Positions 23,085-33,907 of a stretch of 64,000 bases of DNA are shown here, in pieces. Source of the DNA: Diogma glabrata. Lineage: Eukaryota; Arthropoda; Insecta; Diptera; Cylindrotomidae. The stretch covers positions 382,700,215 to 382,764,214 of the forward strand of contig OY856186.1 in assembly GCA_963693315.1 (NCBI GenBank), written 5' to 3'. The notes under the pieces are model-generated. The model was not told the DNA's origin. It was given only the letters and a program-made list of their open reading frames with translations, and did no database searches. Within the stretch, counting starts at the first letter, position 1. Each line of letters opens with the position of its first letter. The position numbers were made by a program, and so were the translations under genes.

Positions 23085-24175
23085 ATTTTTCATTTCGATA
23101 TACAAATTGCCCATTAGGTTTTTCACTCTCCAGGTTCCCACTAGAACCTGGTATCCATAACAGTTTTATGTTGTTTTGTCCGGGATAGTATCCCAAGTAG
23201 GTTTTGCCAGACATCGACATACGGTTAAGCACTGGCCCATTAATGGTTAATAGTACTTGGCTATTGTTATTGGGCCAATACCAGAACCATTCATCGGCCG
23301 ATCTATGGTTTACAGAAAATACCCAGCATATTGTTACCTTTGAATGGCCAAGCACTGGCCCATAAATGGTAAATATTACTTGGTTATTGTTATCGTGTCA
23401 TTACTGGAACCATGAAACGGCCAATCTACCGTTTATAGAAAATCGCCAGTGCAGTTTACTTTGTATGTTAACATTAATTGGCTATTGTTATTGGGCCAGT
23501 ACTGTAGCCATGACTTTGCTGATCTATGTCATTTTTTTTAATTTCACTAGAGTATTATCCCTTTTAAAAACACATAGTGTGAAAAATTTCACATATAGTT
23601 TAGTTATCGCCTTGTCGGTTCAAAGACTATGATAATATAGAAAGGTTAGTATATGTTTTAATTTATTTTCATTTCTATTTTATTTTAATTATTTTGTAAA
23701 TAATTTATTTAACTTTATGTATATGAAAATATTATTTTATATTTTTTTGATGGCGGAGTACTGGCAGTCATGTTTGCCATTACTCAGCCATTCTTGCAAC
23801 TGAACCAGTTTTGAATTTTTTCCGTCATTTTTATTTTATTTTAAATTAGTTTGTATTTAGTTTATCTAAATTTACATATGATATTAATGTATATTTTTTC
23901 AACGGCCCAGTCATGGTTGCCAGTATTTGGTCATTACTACAATGCTTGTCATCATTATTGGCCCGTTACTAGGCCAACTGTACAACCTTGTATGAGCCTT
24001 TGCTGTTGTTTTTTTCTCTGGCCCATGAATGGCAACCGTTTTTTGTCCGAAGTTATCATCCAGTAAAATTATGTTAATGACCCAGTTGTGGTTGCTAGTA
24101 CTCGCCCATTGCTGCATTACTGGCTGCCAGTAATGGACCATTACTGGACCAGTTGTACAACCTTGTATGGGATGG
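23085..24175. repeat. Repeat block 1: about 120-bp units inserted in the LINE RNase H
   Basis: Units near 23225, 23350 and 23455 share AAGCACTGGCCCAT(T/A)AATGG, TTGG(C/T)TATTGTTATTGGGCC, GGCCGATCTATGGTTTACAG and AAATGGCCAGT. A second section uses GGCCCAGTCATGGTTGCCAG and ends TTGTACAACCTTGTATGGG. No protein is encoded. It lies between two halves of a LINE RNase H relic, so it was probably inserted as a mobile unit. Confidence 0.65.
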
Positions 24176-24179
24176 CACT

Positions 24180-24460
24180 ATTTTTGAATTGATAGTGTAG
24201 TTTTCCAGAGCTTTTATAGCAGCCTGGATATCAATCAAAATATTATTCACCGTACCGGAAAACGAAATCACCTACGATCACTTTGATGCTGCATTTATCG
24301 CGAATACTTATACCTGAAACAAAGGTTGTAGTATCGCATCATTATTCGTGAAAGTAAAAATGGCAGTCCAAGATCTTCATTTTTGAAGGAGATTGCAACT
24401 CCTTCCCTATGTTCAGAGAGTGAACCATGTGTAATTGTCCAACGTATTGGTTGTACTACC
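24180..24460 (-). pseudogene. LINE RNase H relic, upstream half
   Basis: The minus strand reads PIRWTITHGSLSEHREGVA, where H sits in place of the usual D of TDGS. Further on, INDKCSIKVIVGDFV-like residues and DIQAAIKALENYTINSK correspond to the SDSQAAIKAL motif of LINE RNase H. It is a decayed partner of the 22755-23070 piece. Confidence 0.55.
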
Positions 24461-24465
24461 CCCCA

Positions 24466-25312
24466 AGCGGCTTTTGCCAGGCTTTGAAATACGGCCAAGC
24501 ACTGGCTCATTAATGGTTAACAGTACTTGGTTATTGTAGTCTGGCCAGTACTAGAACCATTCATCGGCCGATCTATGGTTTACAGAAAAGAGCCAGTATA
24601 TAGCTGCCTTAGAATGGCCAAGTTCTGGCCCATGAATGGTAAATATTACTTGGCTATTGTTATTGGGCCATTACTGAAACCATGATCCGTCCAATCTATA
24701 GTTTATGAAAAATGGCCAGTACAGCTTACTTTAAATGGCCAAGCAATGGCCCGTTAATGGTAAACTGCATTAATTGTTGTTGCCTGTTGGGCAAGTACTG
24801 CAACCAAGAATTTGCCGATCTATGTCATTTGGTTAAAATTCACTAGAGTAATATCCATTTTAGAAACATATATTTGAAAAATTTTTACCTATAGTTTAGT
24901 TATCATCTCTCCGCTAAAAGACTTTGATAATATTGATGAGATTGGAATAAGTTCTAATTTTTTTTTCATATAGGATATAGTTATTTTATTTTAAATTATT
25001 TTGTATTTAGTTTATTTAAATTTGCGTATGATAGTTTTTTTTTAAAGGCCCAGTCATGGTTGCCAGCTCTCGTCCATTGATACAATAGTGAGCATCATTA
25101 TTGGTTCATTACTGGGTCAACTGTACAAACTTGTATGGGCCATTGCTGTTGTTTTCCTCTGGCCCATGAATGGCAGGCATTTATTGTCCAAAGTTATCAT
25201 CCATTAAAATTATGTTAATGGCCCAGTCATGGTTGCCATTACTCGGTCATTACTTCGTTACTGGTCGCCATTAATGGACCATTACTGAACTAGTTGTACA
25301 ACCTTGTATGGG
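24466..25312. repeat. Repeat block 2, second copy of the about 120-bp-unit element
   Basis: The organisation is the same as block 1: it starts near CCCAAGCGGCTTTTGCCAGG, then three roughly 120-bp units (24490, 24610, 24735), a spacer with CACTAGAGTAATATCCATTT, a GGCCCAGTCATGGTTGCCAG section and a TTGTACAACCTTGTATGGGC end. It was inserted on the other side of the RNase H relic. Confidence 0.65.
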
Positions 25313-26089
25313 CCGATAGCAAATCACCTACAGAAAGGAAGATTAATCTAAATACGTTCGACAAGGACTTGTTTCTCCATTCCTTTAAACCCTTGATGGT
25401 TTATTATCTATTTTCTGGATTCAATAATTTTCGAGTTATGATTGAATAACTTACACTATTCATAGTACATAAGACTCATCCCTAATATATCTAAGATTAA
25501 ACTAATTTTATTTTTATAGATGATTTATTTCTATTTGTAAAAATCTGCAATTTTCACTTTGCAAATATTTTTTATTTTTTTTTCTTCATAACATAATCCA
25601 AAACAAAACCCCTTAGAGCCTACACAAAATATTTATCATCAAAGTTAATCAGATTTACTTAATAATCAATTTAAATTAACAATAATAAACAATTACTTTT
25701 TTACAAAAGATTAGTCCTTGCGTTAAATTTTGTATATTATTTACTGTTATTGTGATCACCGATCCCTTTACACTATTACGTAAAAAAACAGATAAAAAAT
25801 ATATACAGGGATGTTTTTGTTTATCTATTTTTTAAAGGGTAAGTATATTTGTAAAATTCATTTATAATTTTTAAGTCAAGTGGCATTCTGTTTAAATAAG
25901 GAAATAATAAAAAAGGTATTACACTGGATGGAGTGTCAACAAATTAAGATTATTTGAAAAAAATTTTTAATGTATAACTATCAACCGATCACCACAACAA
26001 ATATTTAGCGTGCATCCACAACTGTAAAATCGTTTGTTTGTTTTCCTCTCTTTGTCTCTCTGAATAACAGTTATGTCTTCCCATAGACG
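25313..26089. other. AT-rich spacer
   Basis: No gene or defined element seen. Confidence 0.5.
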
Positions 26090-26575
26090 TGCTTAACTTT
26101 TTCATTTCATTCAAAATTGTACAATTATTTTGAGTTTTTTTTAAATTTAAAAGAAGAAAACACCACCAAAAAAAATAATAGTTACCTACCTACCTCCTTT
26201 GGACTGTATAAAAAGAAATGAAAAAAACTGACGTTTTGGCTTTTATTATAACCAAACATATAATTTTTGATATTTTATCAATGAAAAATAAATTTTCCCA
26301 TAATGAAAAAAGTTTGCCAGCAATTCTTCATAATATTCTTTGTGAATATTTACATAACTTAAATATTTGTTCGTATCGTTAGAAAATATTGCTTGTCCAT
26401 TATAAAATATTTGAGTTAAATGTTCACTAGAAATAACACAATAAATTTAAATTACTCTCGTGATTATTTTCATTCATTTTATAAAAATTTGCAAAACTAT
26501 AAGAAAACATTTAATGTTTTTTGGCATTTTGAATTTAGAATCGTTTTTAATTTATAATTTAATAAATAAGTTTGT
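26090..26575 (-). repeat. Repeat copy 2, inverted partner of 9.0-10.0 kb
   Basis: It matches copy 1 in reverse orientation and lacks the 562-bp insertion found there, so it records the unoccupied sequence. Confidence 0.65.
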
Positions 26576-27771
26576 GGTAGTAATTAAAAACAAATCAAAA
26601 TGGAGAAAAGAGAAATTATGACAGATGTGTGATCACGATTTTTTTGTCTCTCTCTCTCTTCATTCAATTTTAAAGCTATGTTCTCTCTATATTTATATAT
26701 ACTCTAAGGTTACTATATGCAAAAGGAAATTCGTTTATATCAACAACAAGCTTTGATCCAGTGTACTAAAAAATTTAAAACCCAATATTTTGACGTCAGT
26801 GCTACAAAATAAAATGAATCATTGAATCGGATACAGTATAAACACTTGTAAATAGATGCTAATTGTTTTCACCCCTTATTTTTTTATATTTTATAGGAAA
26901 AGAAATAATTTAATTTCAATTCGAGATTGTGAGCACCCTTAATTTAACAGAATGATTATCCTTTATTTTTTAACTTTACAACTAAGTTGATCACAGAAGT
27001 GAACAATAAATTATATTCTACTAAAATTTTTTTTTTTAGAAAAAGGGATTTTTGCGCTTAGATTTTATTTGTTGTCGGTATGAAAAACGATTTGACTTTG
27101 TTTATTCAATAAAAATTTAGGTGTGAAATTGATTAAGTGATTAATGTTTAGGGAAGTTTTTTTACAACCAGATTTATTAGACGGTAATGTATTTTAGATT
27201 GTTTTTAAACGGTGATTGATAAAGAATTTGATTGAGTATAAAAATTAATACTGTAAGTTAGAGTGTTCAGAGTTTTTCGATTTAAGTCAACTGAAGTTCT
27301 AATTCATTAAGATAAATAAATATATCTGATACCAACGGTAAATTTTATTCAAAATAGTTTTATATAACTACATAATCTTCACCCATTATGCTAATGCAGC
27401 AACGCTAAAAGGATTAGATTGTGTTAGGTCTCTCTTCTCCTTATTAGGAGCTACTTCAGTCACCCAACCCCGCAATCACAGAACAATGTTTCAGTCAGCT
27501 TAAGGATGACTCTAAAAAATTGAGCACCACAACATCAACGTTTGTCCTCATTCATATCCCATACTATCCCAGAGAAACATCTGGCTCAAACTGTAGAAAA
27601 AAAATCAAAGCCTCTTATCCTTTTTAGATAGCTTTCAATATTCGTTCAGGTGAGGCATACAAATTCATTTCCGCATAGAAAACAATTCATGTCACATGCA
27701 GAGTTGCAGAAATTCAGAATAAAGTTGAAAAAGGATGATCTTTGAAAGCACACATATTTTAATAATAATCC
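26576..27771. other. AT-rich spacer with a higher-GC part at 27380-27720
   Basis: A TC microsatellite lies at 26646-26660. 27380-27720 is less AT-rich but gives no recognised protein. No supported gene. Confidence 0.45.
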
Positions 27772-28010
27772 TTTTTTTTTTATTGACTTTAAATTTTATA
27801 ATACAGTTGTATACATTTAATAGTTTACTGAGATCAGCTTTTAATAGTAAGCTTTACAACAGATGAAATTAATTAGTATGAGTATTGCGAAAAATAAGTG
27901 AAAAAGAATGTTTATATTTTCAAATGCAGTTCAGTCTGCTTAGTAACTAATAAAAAACTTATATTTACCTAACCTACTTAAATCTAAACTTAAAAGCTAC
28001 GTTGCAAAAA

Positions 28011-30689
28011 TTAAGCGGTAGTAAAGCTAATTGCATTTATTAATTCATTTTCAATACAATTTAATTTATTTATATATCTATCATTAGCTTCTCTAGCAAC
28101 TACATTGACAAGCTTTATATTTAATTCGTTGTGCAGTCTTAAAGTGCTATAACGTCTAGGGCGTTTATATATAGTTTTTAGAAATTTGTTTTGAATAATT
28201 TGAAATTTCTTTTTATGACACAAAGCAATATCCCACCAAATTGGCGCACCATAGAGTATGATATTAAGAATCACACACTTGTAAATTAGTGTCTTATTAT
28301 GACTATTCAGTTTACTTTTTCTGTTGAGTAAAGGATATAGACTTTTGAACAGTGCATTACATTTTTGTTGTATTTGAGTGACGTGTGTCTTAAATGTTAA
28401 TGATTTATCCAAATAAATTCCTAAATATTTAGTTGAAGGTTTCCATTCCAAAGAAGAGTTTTGAATCAGAAAGGGTTGTTGTGGAAGTTTACGCGATGCT
28501 CTGCACCTAGTAAAATAAATAGCTTCACATTTTGATATGTTAATACTAAGTTTCCAGTTTTTAAAAAATTCGAGAATTTTAGTGAGGTACAATTGAAGCT
28601 TATTGATAATAGATACCGCCAGCTCATCTGACACAAATATTGCAGTGTCATCAGCAAATAATGATAATTTACATTCACTATCTCTTGGAATATCATTGAT
28701 GAATAAACAAAAAAGCAAAGGACTCAATACGGCACCTTGAGGAACCCCAGCTGGAATGCTAAGTATAGAGGACATGGAATCAAAAATCTGGACAAAAAAT
28801 GTTCTATCAGTTAAGAACGATTTTATGATTTTAATTAAAAATATTGGAAATCCATATATAAATAATTTATAGCAGACTGCGTCTTGCCAAACTTTATCAA
28901 AGGCTCGTTCAAGGTCTAATAATATCATTCCAGTAGATTTTAGCGAAGATCTATTAGATTTAATATGATTGACTACACGATGGATTTGACGAACTGTAGA
29001 GTGCCCAGATCTAAAACCAAATTGCTCGTTTATAATTATTTGATTGTCAGTTATGAACTCTTCCATTCTTCTTTTGATAATCTGCTCAAAGAGTTTTCCC
29101 AATGTACAAAGAAGACTAATAGGTCTGTAGCTTGTAGCAAGAGTGGGGTCTTTGCCAGGCTTTAAGACAGGAGTAATTTTAGCTTTTTTCCATTGAATTG
29201 GGAAATAACCTAGCTTCAAGCAGCACTCGAACATTATCTTAAGAAAATGGATTCCACTTTCAGGAAGATTTTTAAGTAAAATAAATGGAATATTATCTAC
29301 ACCTGGAGCTTTGAGCCTTGGAAGGAATTTCAAAATATCAGAAATTTCAGAAGGGTGAATTTCAGAAATTGGAGCATTGTTATCCAAATTATTGAAATTA
29401 GTGCAAAAGTCATTCACTTGTTCTTCAATTACAATATTGGAGTTTGGAATTTGATGAGCGTCAAGGAAGACTGATGTTGTATTTATTTTGGCTGATGCCA
29501 ATACTTGTGCTTTTTCTGTATTTAAGAAAATTCGATTTCCAGTGTTGGGAGTAACTAATGGTGGAATGGACTTGCGATGGTTTTTAAAATGTTTAGTTGT
29601 TTTCCAGAAGTTTCTTGAACCATTATCCAAGCATTCAAGCTTCGTTTGCCATTTTTGATTATAAAGAATATTTATATGATATTTAATAATTCTATTTAGC
29701 AAGTTTATTGAGGTTTTAATGTGAGCAAGGCGACTTCTAAGGTAAGATCTTCTAAGCGAATTTCGGTGTCTGATAAAACTTAACACTTGATCAGATAATA
29801 ACAATTTATCAGTTGGAAGAACAGGCTCAAGCGGTACGGATAGATCACGAGCTGAAGAAATGGATGCTGTCAAAAAATCGACTGCAACGTTGACATCTGA
29901 AATAGTATGAATTGAACTTAAATTGAAATTTTCAATTTCAGATGAAATATGATTCTGATAAATGCTCCAATTAGCATTTTTATAGTTAAAGTATTTACGA
30001 TGGCAATGATCTACTTGATTATTAAATACTATTGAACAGAGGACTGGCAGATGATCGGAGCAGAGTGCTTGAATGGTGTTAACTTCGGATATCAACTGAG
30101 GGTTGTTTGTTAAAAATATGTCAATAATACTAGGGACTCCAGCAGGACTATAGTGGGTAGGATCTTGGGGAGCGATAACAACACAATCAGAGTTAATAGA
30201 ATAATCATATAAAGTTCGACCACCTCGGTTAGTTCTAGGACAAAACCAGTTAGGATGCTTACAATTTAAATCACCACCAATTAGGTAAGGAATATTACCA
30301 CTACAAATTTTTATAAAATCATTTCTGAGATGCTCAGAATTCGAATATGAACAATATACAGAAAATATTTTAAGTTGATTATTATCACTACTTATTATAT
30401 TAATACCCAGGGATTCTATACAATTTAATTTAAGGTCAGGAAGAAGCGAATGTTTAATGCAATCTTTTATAAGAATACCAACACCACCCCTGCGAATATT
30501 TTCTCTATCATTACGATAAAATCGAAAATTAGGAATCGAAAATGAAATAGAAGGCTTTAAATGCGTTTCACTAATAAGTAATATATCAATATTAAAATTA
30601 TCTAAAAACTGAATTACCTCAAATTTTTTATTTTTTATACCGTACGCGTTCCACACACAAATTTTTAAAGAATTATGGATAACAGACAT
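28011..30689 (-). CDS. Jockey-type ORF2: APE endonuclease and reverse transcriptase
   Basis: I chose the ATG at 30689 (MSVIHNSLKICVWNAYG) because the endonuclease domain starts immediately after it. The open frame extends further upstream only through ORF1 sequence. This gives 892 residues. Endonuclease landmarks are VWNAYGI near residue 12, LLISETHLK, GGDLNCKHPNW and the histidine motif CSDHLPVL near residue 220. RT landmarks are YRPISLLCTLGKLFE, EQFGFRSGHST, LDLERAFDKVWQD, PAGVPQGAVLSPLLF, and FADDTAIF with FADD at 678-681. The C-terminal thumb includes LYGAPIWWDIA. No RNase H is evident. The product would nick DNA and copy its own RNA at the nick. ORF2 overlaps ORF1 by 17 nt, suggesting coupled or re-initiated translation. 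No stops or shifts are seen. Confidence 0.93.
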   Translation of the reverse strand: MSVIHNSLKICVWNAYGIKNKKFEVIQFLDNFNIDILLISETHLKPSISFSIPNFRFYRNDRENIRRGGVGILIKDCIKHSLLPDLKLNCIESLGINIISSDNNQLKIFSVYCSYSNSEHLRNDFIKICSGNIPYLIGGDLNCKHPNWFCPRTNRGGRTLYDYSINSDCVVIAPQDPTHYSPAGVPSIIDIFLTNNPQLISEVNTIQALCSDHLPVLCSIVFNNQVDHCHRKYFNYKNANWSIYQNHISSEIENFNLSSIHTISDVNVAVDFLTASISSARDLSVPLEPVLPTDKLLLSDQVLSFIRHRNSLRRSYLRSRLAHIKTSINLLNRIIKYHINILYNQKWQTKLECLDNGSRNFWKTTKHFKNHRKSIPPLVTPNTGNRIFLNTEKAQVLASAKINTTSVFLDAHQIPNSNIVIEEQVNDFCTNFNNLDNNAPISEIHPSEISDILKFLPRLKAPGVDNIPFILLKNLPESGIHFLKIMFECCLKLGYFPIQWKKAKITPVLKPGKDPTLATSYRPISLLCTLGKLFEQIIKRRMEEFITDNQIIINEQFGFRSGHSTVRQIHRVVNHIKSNRSSLKSTGMILLDLERAFDKVWQDAVCYKLFIYGFPIFLIKIIKSFLTDRTFFVQIFDSMSSILSIPAGVPQGAVLSPLLFCLFINDIPRDSECKLSLFADDTAIFVSDELAVSIINKLQLYLTKILEFFKNWKLSINISKCEAIYFTRCRASRKLPQQPFLIQNSSLEWKPSTKYLGIYLDKSLTFKTHVTQIQQKCNALFKSLYPLLNRKSKLNSHNKTLIYKCVILNIILYGAPIWWDIALCHKKKFQIIQNKFLKTIYKRPRRYSTLRLHNELNIKLVNVVAREANDRYINKLNCIENELINAISFTTA

Positions 30690-31836
30690 ATTTAATAGCA
30701 ATATTAGCCATAACATCAAATTGTTCTTCTTTGGAATGGCACCCCCGAAGTCCTGAAACAAGTTCTTTGAGAATTTGTAATAACTCATGTGGTGCAAACA
30801 AATCATTTGTGCTATCTGAATTAATATTAATTGAATTTTCATGATTGATTGCATTTGTTTGAACCACTGTACTGAACTGCATTTTTTTGTTAACAAAATT
30901 ATTATTATTATTATTATTATTAAAATTTTTATTGTTGTTTTGATGAGGTATTGAAGGAATAATAGGAAAATCCTGTTGTTGAAATGAAAACGTTGGTTGA
31001 TTTGAAGGTCGACTCAACTTATTTTTTAGATTCAGATGATTTTTTATTTGAATGTATTTTTCTCTTTCTGGACAAATTATAGAGTTAGATGTATGATTTC
31101 CACTACAATTACAGCAAACATGTTTAGTAATATCGTTTTGTAAAGGACACTCCATATCATCAATATGTTCATCTCCACCACAGAAATTACATTTTGGCTT
31201 CATGTAGCATGCGTTCGCTCCATGACCATACATTTTACATTTATAACATTGGAGAGGACCTTTGCTGGTGGATCGACAAATTTCCCATCTGCACACTGTG
31301 TTATTAACAAATCTAATATTTTTTAATTGGTTCAGAGACATTGATCCCTTTTTGAAAGCAACAAAATAAAGGGCATCTTCACTGTTTCGACGATATTTTT
31401 TAGGAATAGTTTTCCAAACATTAACAGGACTCAGGCCACTATTCTCGAGGCTTTTCTTAACTTCATTTGTATCCATATCATGGAGCCCACATAGTACAAA
31501 TTTAACAAAACGATTTTCCTCAAGCGTATATGAGAACATACCATTGTTATGTTCTTTTAATTTAGTAAAAATTTTGTTATAGTCTGATAGGCTATATGTA
31601 AGTATTTTTATGCCAATTGACATTATTTGTATATTATATTTTGAAATATTTAGTTCCTTCATAGTTTTATGAATCTCCGTTGAGGAAGATTTTGTAATTA
31701 TTGGAGGAATTTTTTCTACAGGTTTTCTAGAACTTTCACCATACGGAGAACTAGTTTGCGATGTTTTTGCATATTTTGATAAATTAACGTTAGGCGGTAA
31801 ACCTGCATACCTGTTTACTGTTGGGATGTCACTCAT
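30673..31836 (-). CDS. Jockey-type ORF1: gag-like RNA-binding protein with CCHC knuckles
   Basis: From the ATG at 31836 (MSDIPTVNRYA) the protein is 387 residues. In-frame ATGs upstream at 31953 and 31857 are possible but lie in leader-like sequence. A central domain (KELNISKYNIQIMSIGIKIL to GLHDMDTNEVKKSLEN) resembles the RNA-recognition part of LINE ORF1 proteins. Three cysteine knuckles follow: CYKCKMYGHGANACY, CNFCGGDEHIDDMEC and CCNCSGNHTSNSIIC. Then comes a low-complexity Asn tract encoded by an ATT microsatellite. The family binds element RNA and forms the retrotransposition particle. It ends inside the start of ORF2. Confidence 0.9.
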   Translation of the reverse strand: MSDIPTVNRYAGLPPNVNLSKYAKTSQTSSPYGESSRKPVEKIPPIITKSSSTEIHKTMKELNISKYNIQIMSIGIKILTYSLSDYNKIFTKLKEHNNGMFSYTLEENRFVKFVLCGLHDMDTNEVKKSLENSGLSPVNVWKTIPKKYRRNSEDALYFVAFKKGSMSLNQLKNIRFVNNTVCRWEICRSTSKGPLQCYKCKMYGHGANACYMKPKCNFCGGDEHIDDMECPLQNDITKHVCCNCSGNHTSNSIICPEREKYIQIKNHLNLKNKLSRPSNQPTFSFQQQDFPIIPSIPHQNNNKNFNNNNNNNNFVNKKMQFSTVVQTNAINHENSININSDSTNDLFAPHELLQILKELVSGLRGCHSKEEQFDVMANIAIKYVCYP

Positions 31837-31953
31837 TTTAATGCCTTGACTCATCTGTTTAATGCTGCTGAGCGAGCTCCTAGGGAGGCTACGCATCTGG
31901 CGACTTATAGTTCTTTTATTTGTGAGCATCCACACACAATAATCACAAAACAA

Positions 31954-32766
31954 TCAATTTATATTTCAATGTTTAACTTTAATTTGATTTGAATTTATAA
32001 CTAACAACAAATCCAAACAAAAAATAAAACACAGTTAGAAATTTTAATATTGAAAAAATTTGATTATAACTTGATAATTTGATGTTTACTTCGCAAACAC
32101 CGAATATCGAAAAAAAAAACATATTTTAATAAAAATTTAATTTAGTAAAATTAAATTTTAAAAAAAATTAAATAATTAAATTATTTTTTTTTAATTTAAA
32201 TTAAATTTAATAACATTTAATTAATATTTTAATAAAAAGTTATACCGACACTGTTAATTCTAAATAAAGTTTTTAGTGCTATTTAATAGAAATATTGTGA
32301 ATTATTTTCGACGCTGTGTTGTGGTGGAAATCAAGCTATTTTTCAAGCTATTGAAATTTGAAAGAATATTCTAGATAGAAATATTATTTGCTGTATTGCT
32401 TTTCCATTGCTGTGAAATAGTGAAACAAGGGACTTTTCACGTTTGGAATAGATGCCTAAGGCATCTATTTATCCAAGGGATATATTTTAAATTCTTAAAA
32501 ATGATACATGAATTTACGGACTAAAACGGACTCTAACAAGGAAAGATCGCTAATAACACAAAAATAATTTAATTTAAAAGACCATGATGGTCTACAACAT
32601 TTCAACAAAATTTAAAGAATTCTAAAAAATATAATATAGAAATATAAAAAAATAAACCTTACTTATTATAGTTTTTTGTTTGTGTTTGTTTTGATGCTCC
32701 GACAATAAAAATTGTACATATATATAAATTGCGTTGAAACCAAATCGCTCAAATATTGACGACGAA
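31954..32766. other. AT-rich spacer, simple A/T sequence
   Basis: 32100-32240 is almost pure A/T. No gene is seen. Confidence 0.5.
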
Positions 32767-33033
32767 TTAATTTGTATGCACTAGTTTACAGATTAAGTTA
32801 AACACACCATTCCTATACAATTTCCCCTGTTCATTCATGCGAAGAACTTTTCGAACATAGTTTTGGTCATCCAATTCATATTCTTCCGTTTCTTTCAGCC
32901 GGTATCGATTTATTTGTTCCAATAACCGAAATGGTAAAACAACGGTCGCGCTATATTGGAGGCCGTTTTCTAATCCAAGCACGAAAGTGTTATAAAAAAA
33001 CAAATCCAAAATGTTGGAATTTGTTTGGATCAT
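32767..33033 (-). CDS. Isolated 88-residue frame, unidentified
   Basis: The frame starts MIQTNSNILDLFFYNTF and ends ICKLVHTN. The stretch INRYRLKETEEYELDDQNYV has balanced codon use and its base composition is clearly less AT-rich than the flanks, unlike chance frames nearby. I recognise no domain. It could be one exon or a retrocopy fragment of a host gene. A possible splice donor (GTGTGT) occurs near the 3' end in NGVF. No poly-A, promoter or second exon was identified. Confidence 0.3.
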   Translation of the reverse strand: MIQTNSNILDLFFYNTFVLGLENGLQYSATVVLPFRLLEQINRYRLKETEEYELDDQNYVRKVLRMNEQGKLYRNGVFNLICKLVHTN

Positions 33034-33362
33034 TTATTTGATTTCTAAAAATTGCAGCTATCAAACTTCTTAGCACACACAAAACTCAGTAAAATGGCAA
33101 CAACAATTTATCACTGATTGAATTGAATATATTCTTTTTTTTGTGCCACAATCACATGATTTTAATTTACATGCTAAAAAAAATTATTTAATTAGCCATT
33201 AGTAGCACTATTCTATTCCTATTTGTCTATTTAATTTTAATTTACAACTTTACAAAATTCATAAAAATTTTGTAATTTATACTCTTAATTTTACATATAC
33301 AATAGAGTAATTAGAATTTGATCACGAATTTTAGAATTTGATTTGATAAGCATTATAGAGTA

Positions 33363-33905
33363 AGAGCCCGCGACGGCCAGACCTTCGTTATTTTATAAAA
33401 GCTGAAAGTTTCTCTGCGCATACCCCCTACTCAGGTAGGAACGATAAGCGACATATGAAGTTTGGATCATAGTGGCTTTGGCAGGGAGCAGGTTCCAAAG
33501 GGGCCCCCAAAGTTTCGTGAAAGTATAAAAGCTAATTTTTTTTATATATTCTTTGGGAATGTATTAGAAGTCACGTCACCCAATGCCAGACACTTACTAT
33601 CGTGGAAACCTCCTGCCAGACACCCTTAAACTTTATAGTTCAAGGGTGTCTGGCAGGGGGTTACCACGATAGTAAGTGTCTGGCATTGGGTGACGTGACT
33701 TCTAATACTATCCCGAAGAATATATAAAAAATTTACATTTTATACTTTCACGAAACTTTGGAGGCCCCTTTGGAACCTGCTCCCTGCCAAAGCCACTATG
33801 ATCCAAACTTCATATTTCGCTTATCGTTCCTACCTGAGTAGGGGGTATGTGCAGAAAAACTTTCAGCTTTTATAAAATAACGAAGGTCTGGCCGTCGCGG
33901 GCTCT
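33363..33905. mobile_element. 543-bp near-perfect foldback element flanked by TA
   Basis: It starts AGAGCCCGCGACGGCCAGAC and ends with the exact reverse complement, with TA on both sides (33361-33362 and 33906-33907). The two arms of about 260 bp match with few differences all the way to a short centre (CCTTAAACTTTATAGTTCAA). No coding frame. TA flanks suggest a Tc1/mariner-like source of transposase. A transcript would fold into one long double-stranded RNA hairpin. Confidence 0.85.
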
Positions 33906-33907
33906 TA

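Larger units (their letters stand above)
27772..31936 (-). mobile_element. Full-length Jockey-type LINE with both ORFs open
   Basis: ORF1 and ORF2 are both uninterrupted, the 3' UTR is about 230 bp, and a 10-base T-run at 27772-27781 is the minus-strand poly-A. The 5' end is uncertain. AATAATC occurs just outside the tail (27764-27770) and at 31938-31944, and may be the target duplication. That would give an element of about 4.16 kb with a 100-bp leader. Intact frames suggest a young, possibly still mobile copy. Confidence 0.8.

Noticed and set aside
22622..25312. CRISPR-like spacing of repeats
   Set aside because: Units are about 120 bp, diverged and in a eukaryotic LINE context; no short identical repeats with unique spacers.
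28965..29165. Plus-strand frame across LINE ORF2
   Set aside because: Antisense shadow of the RT.
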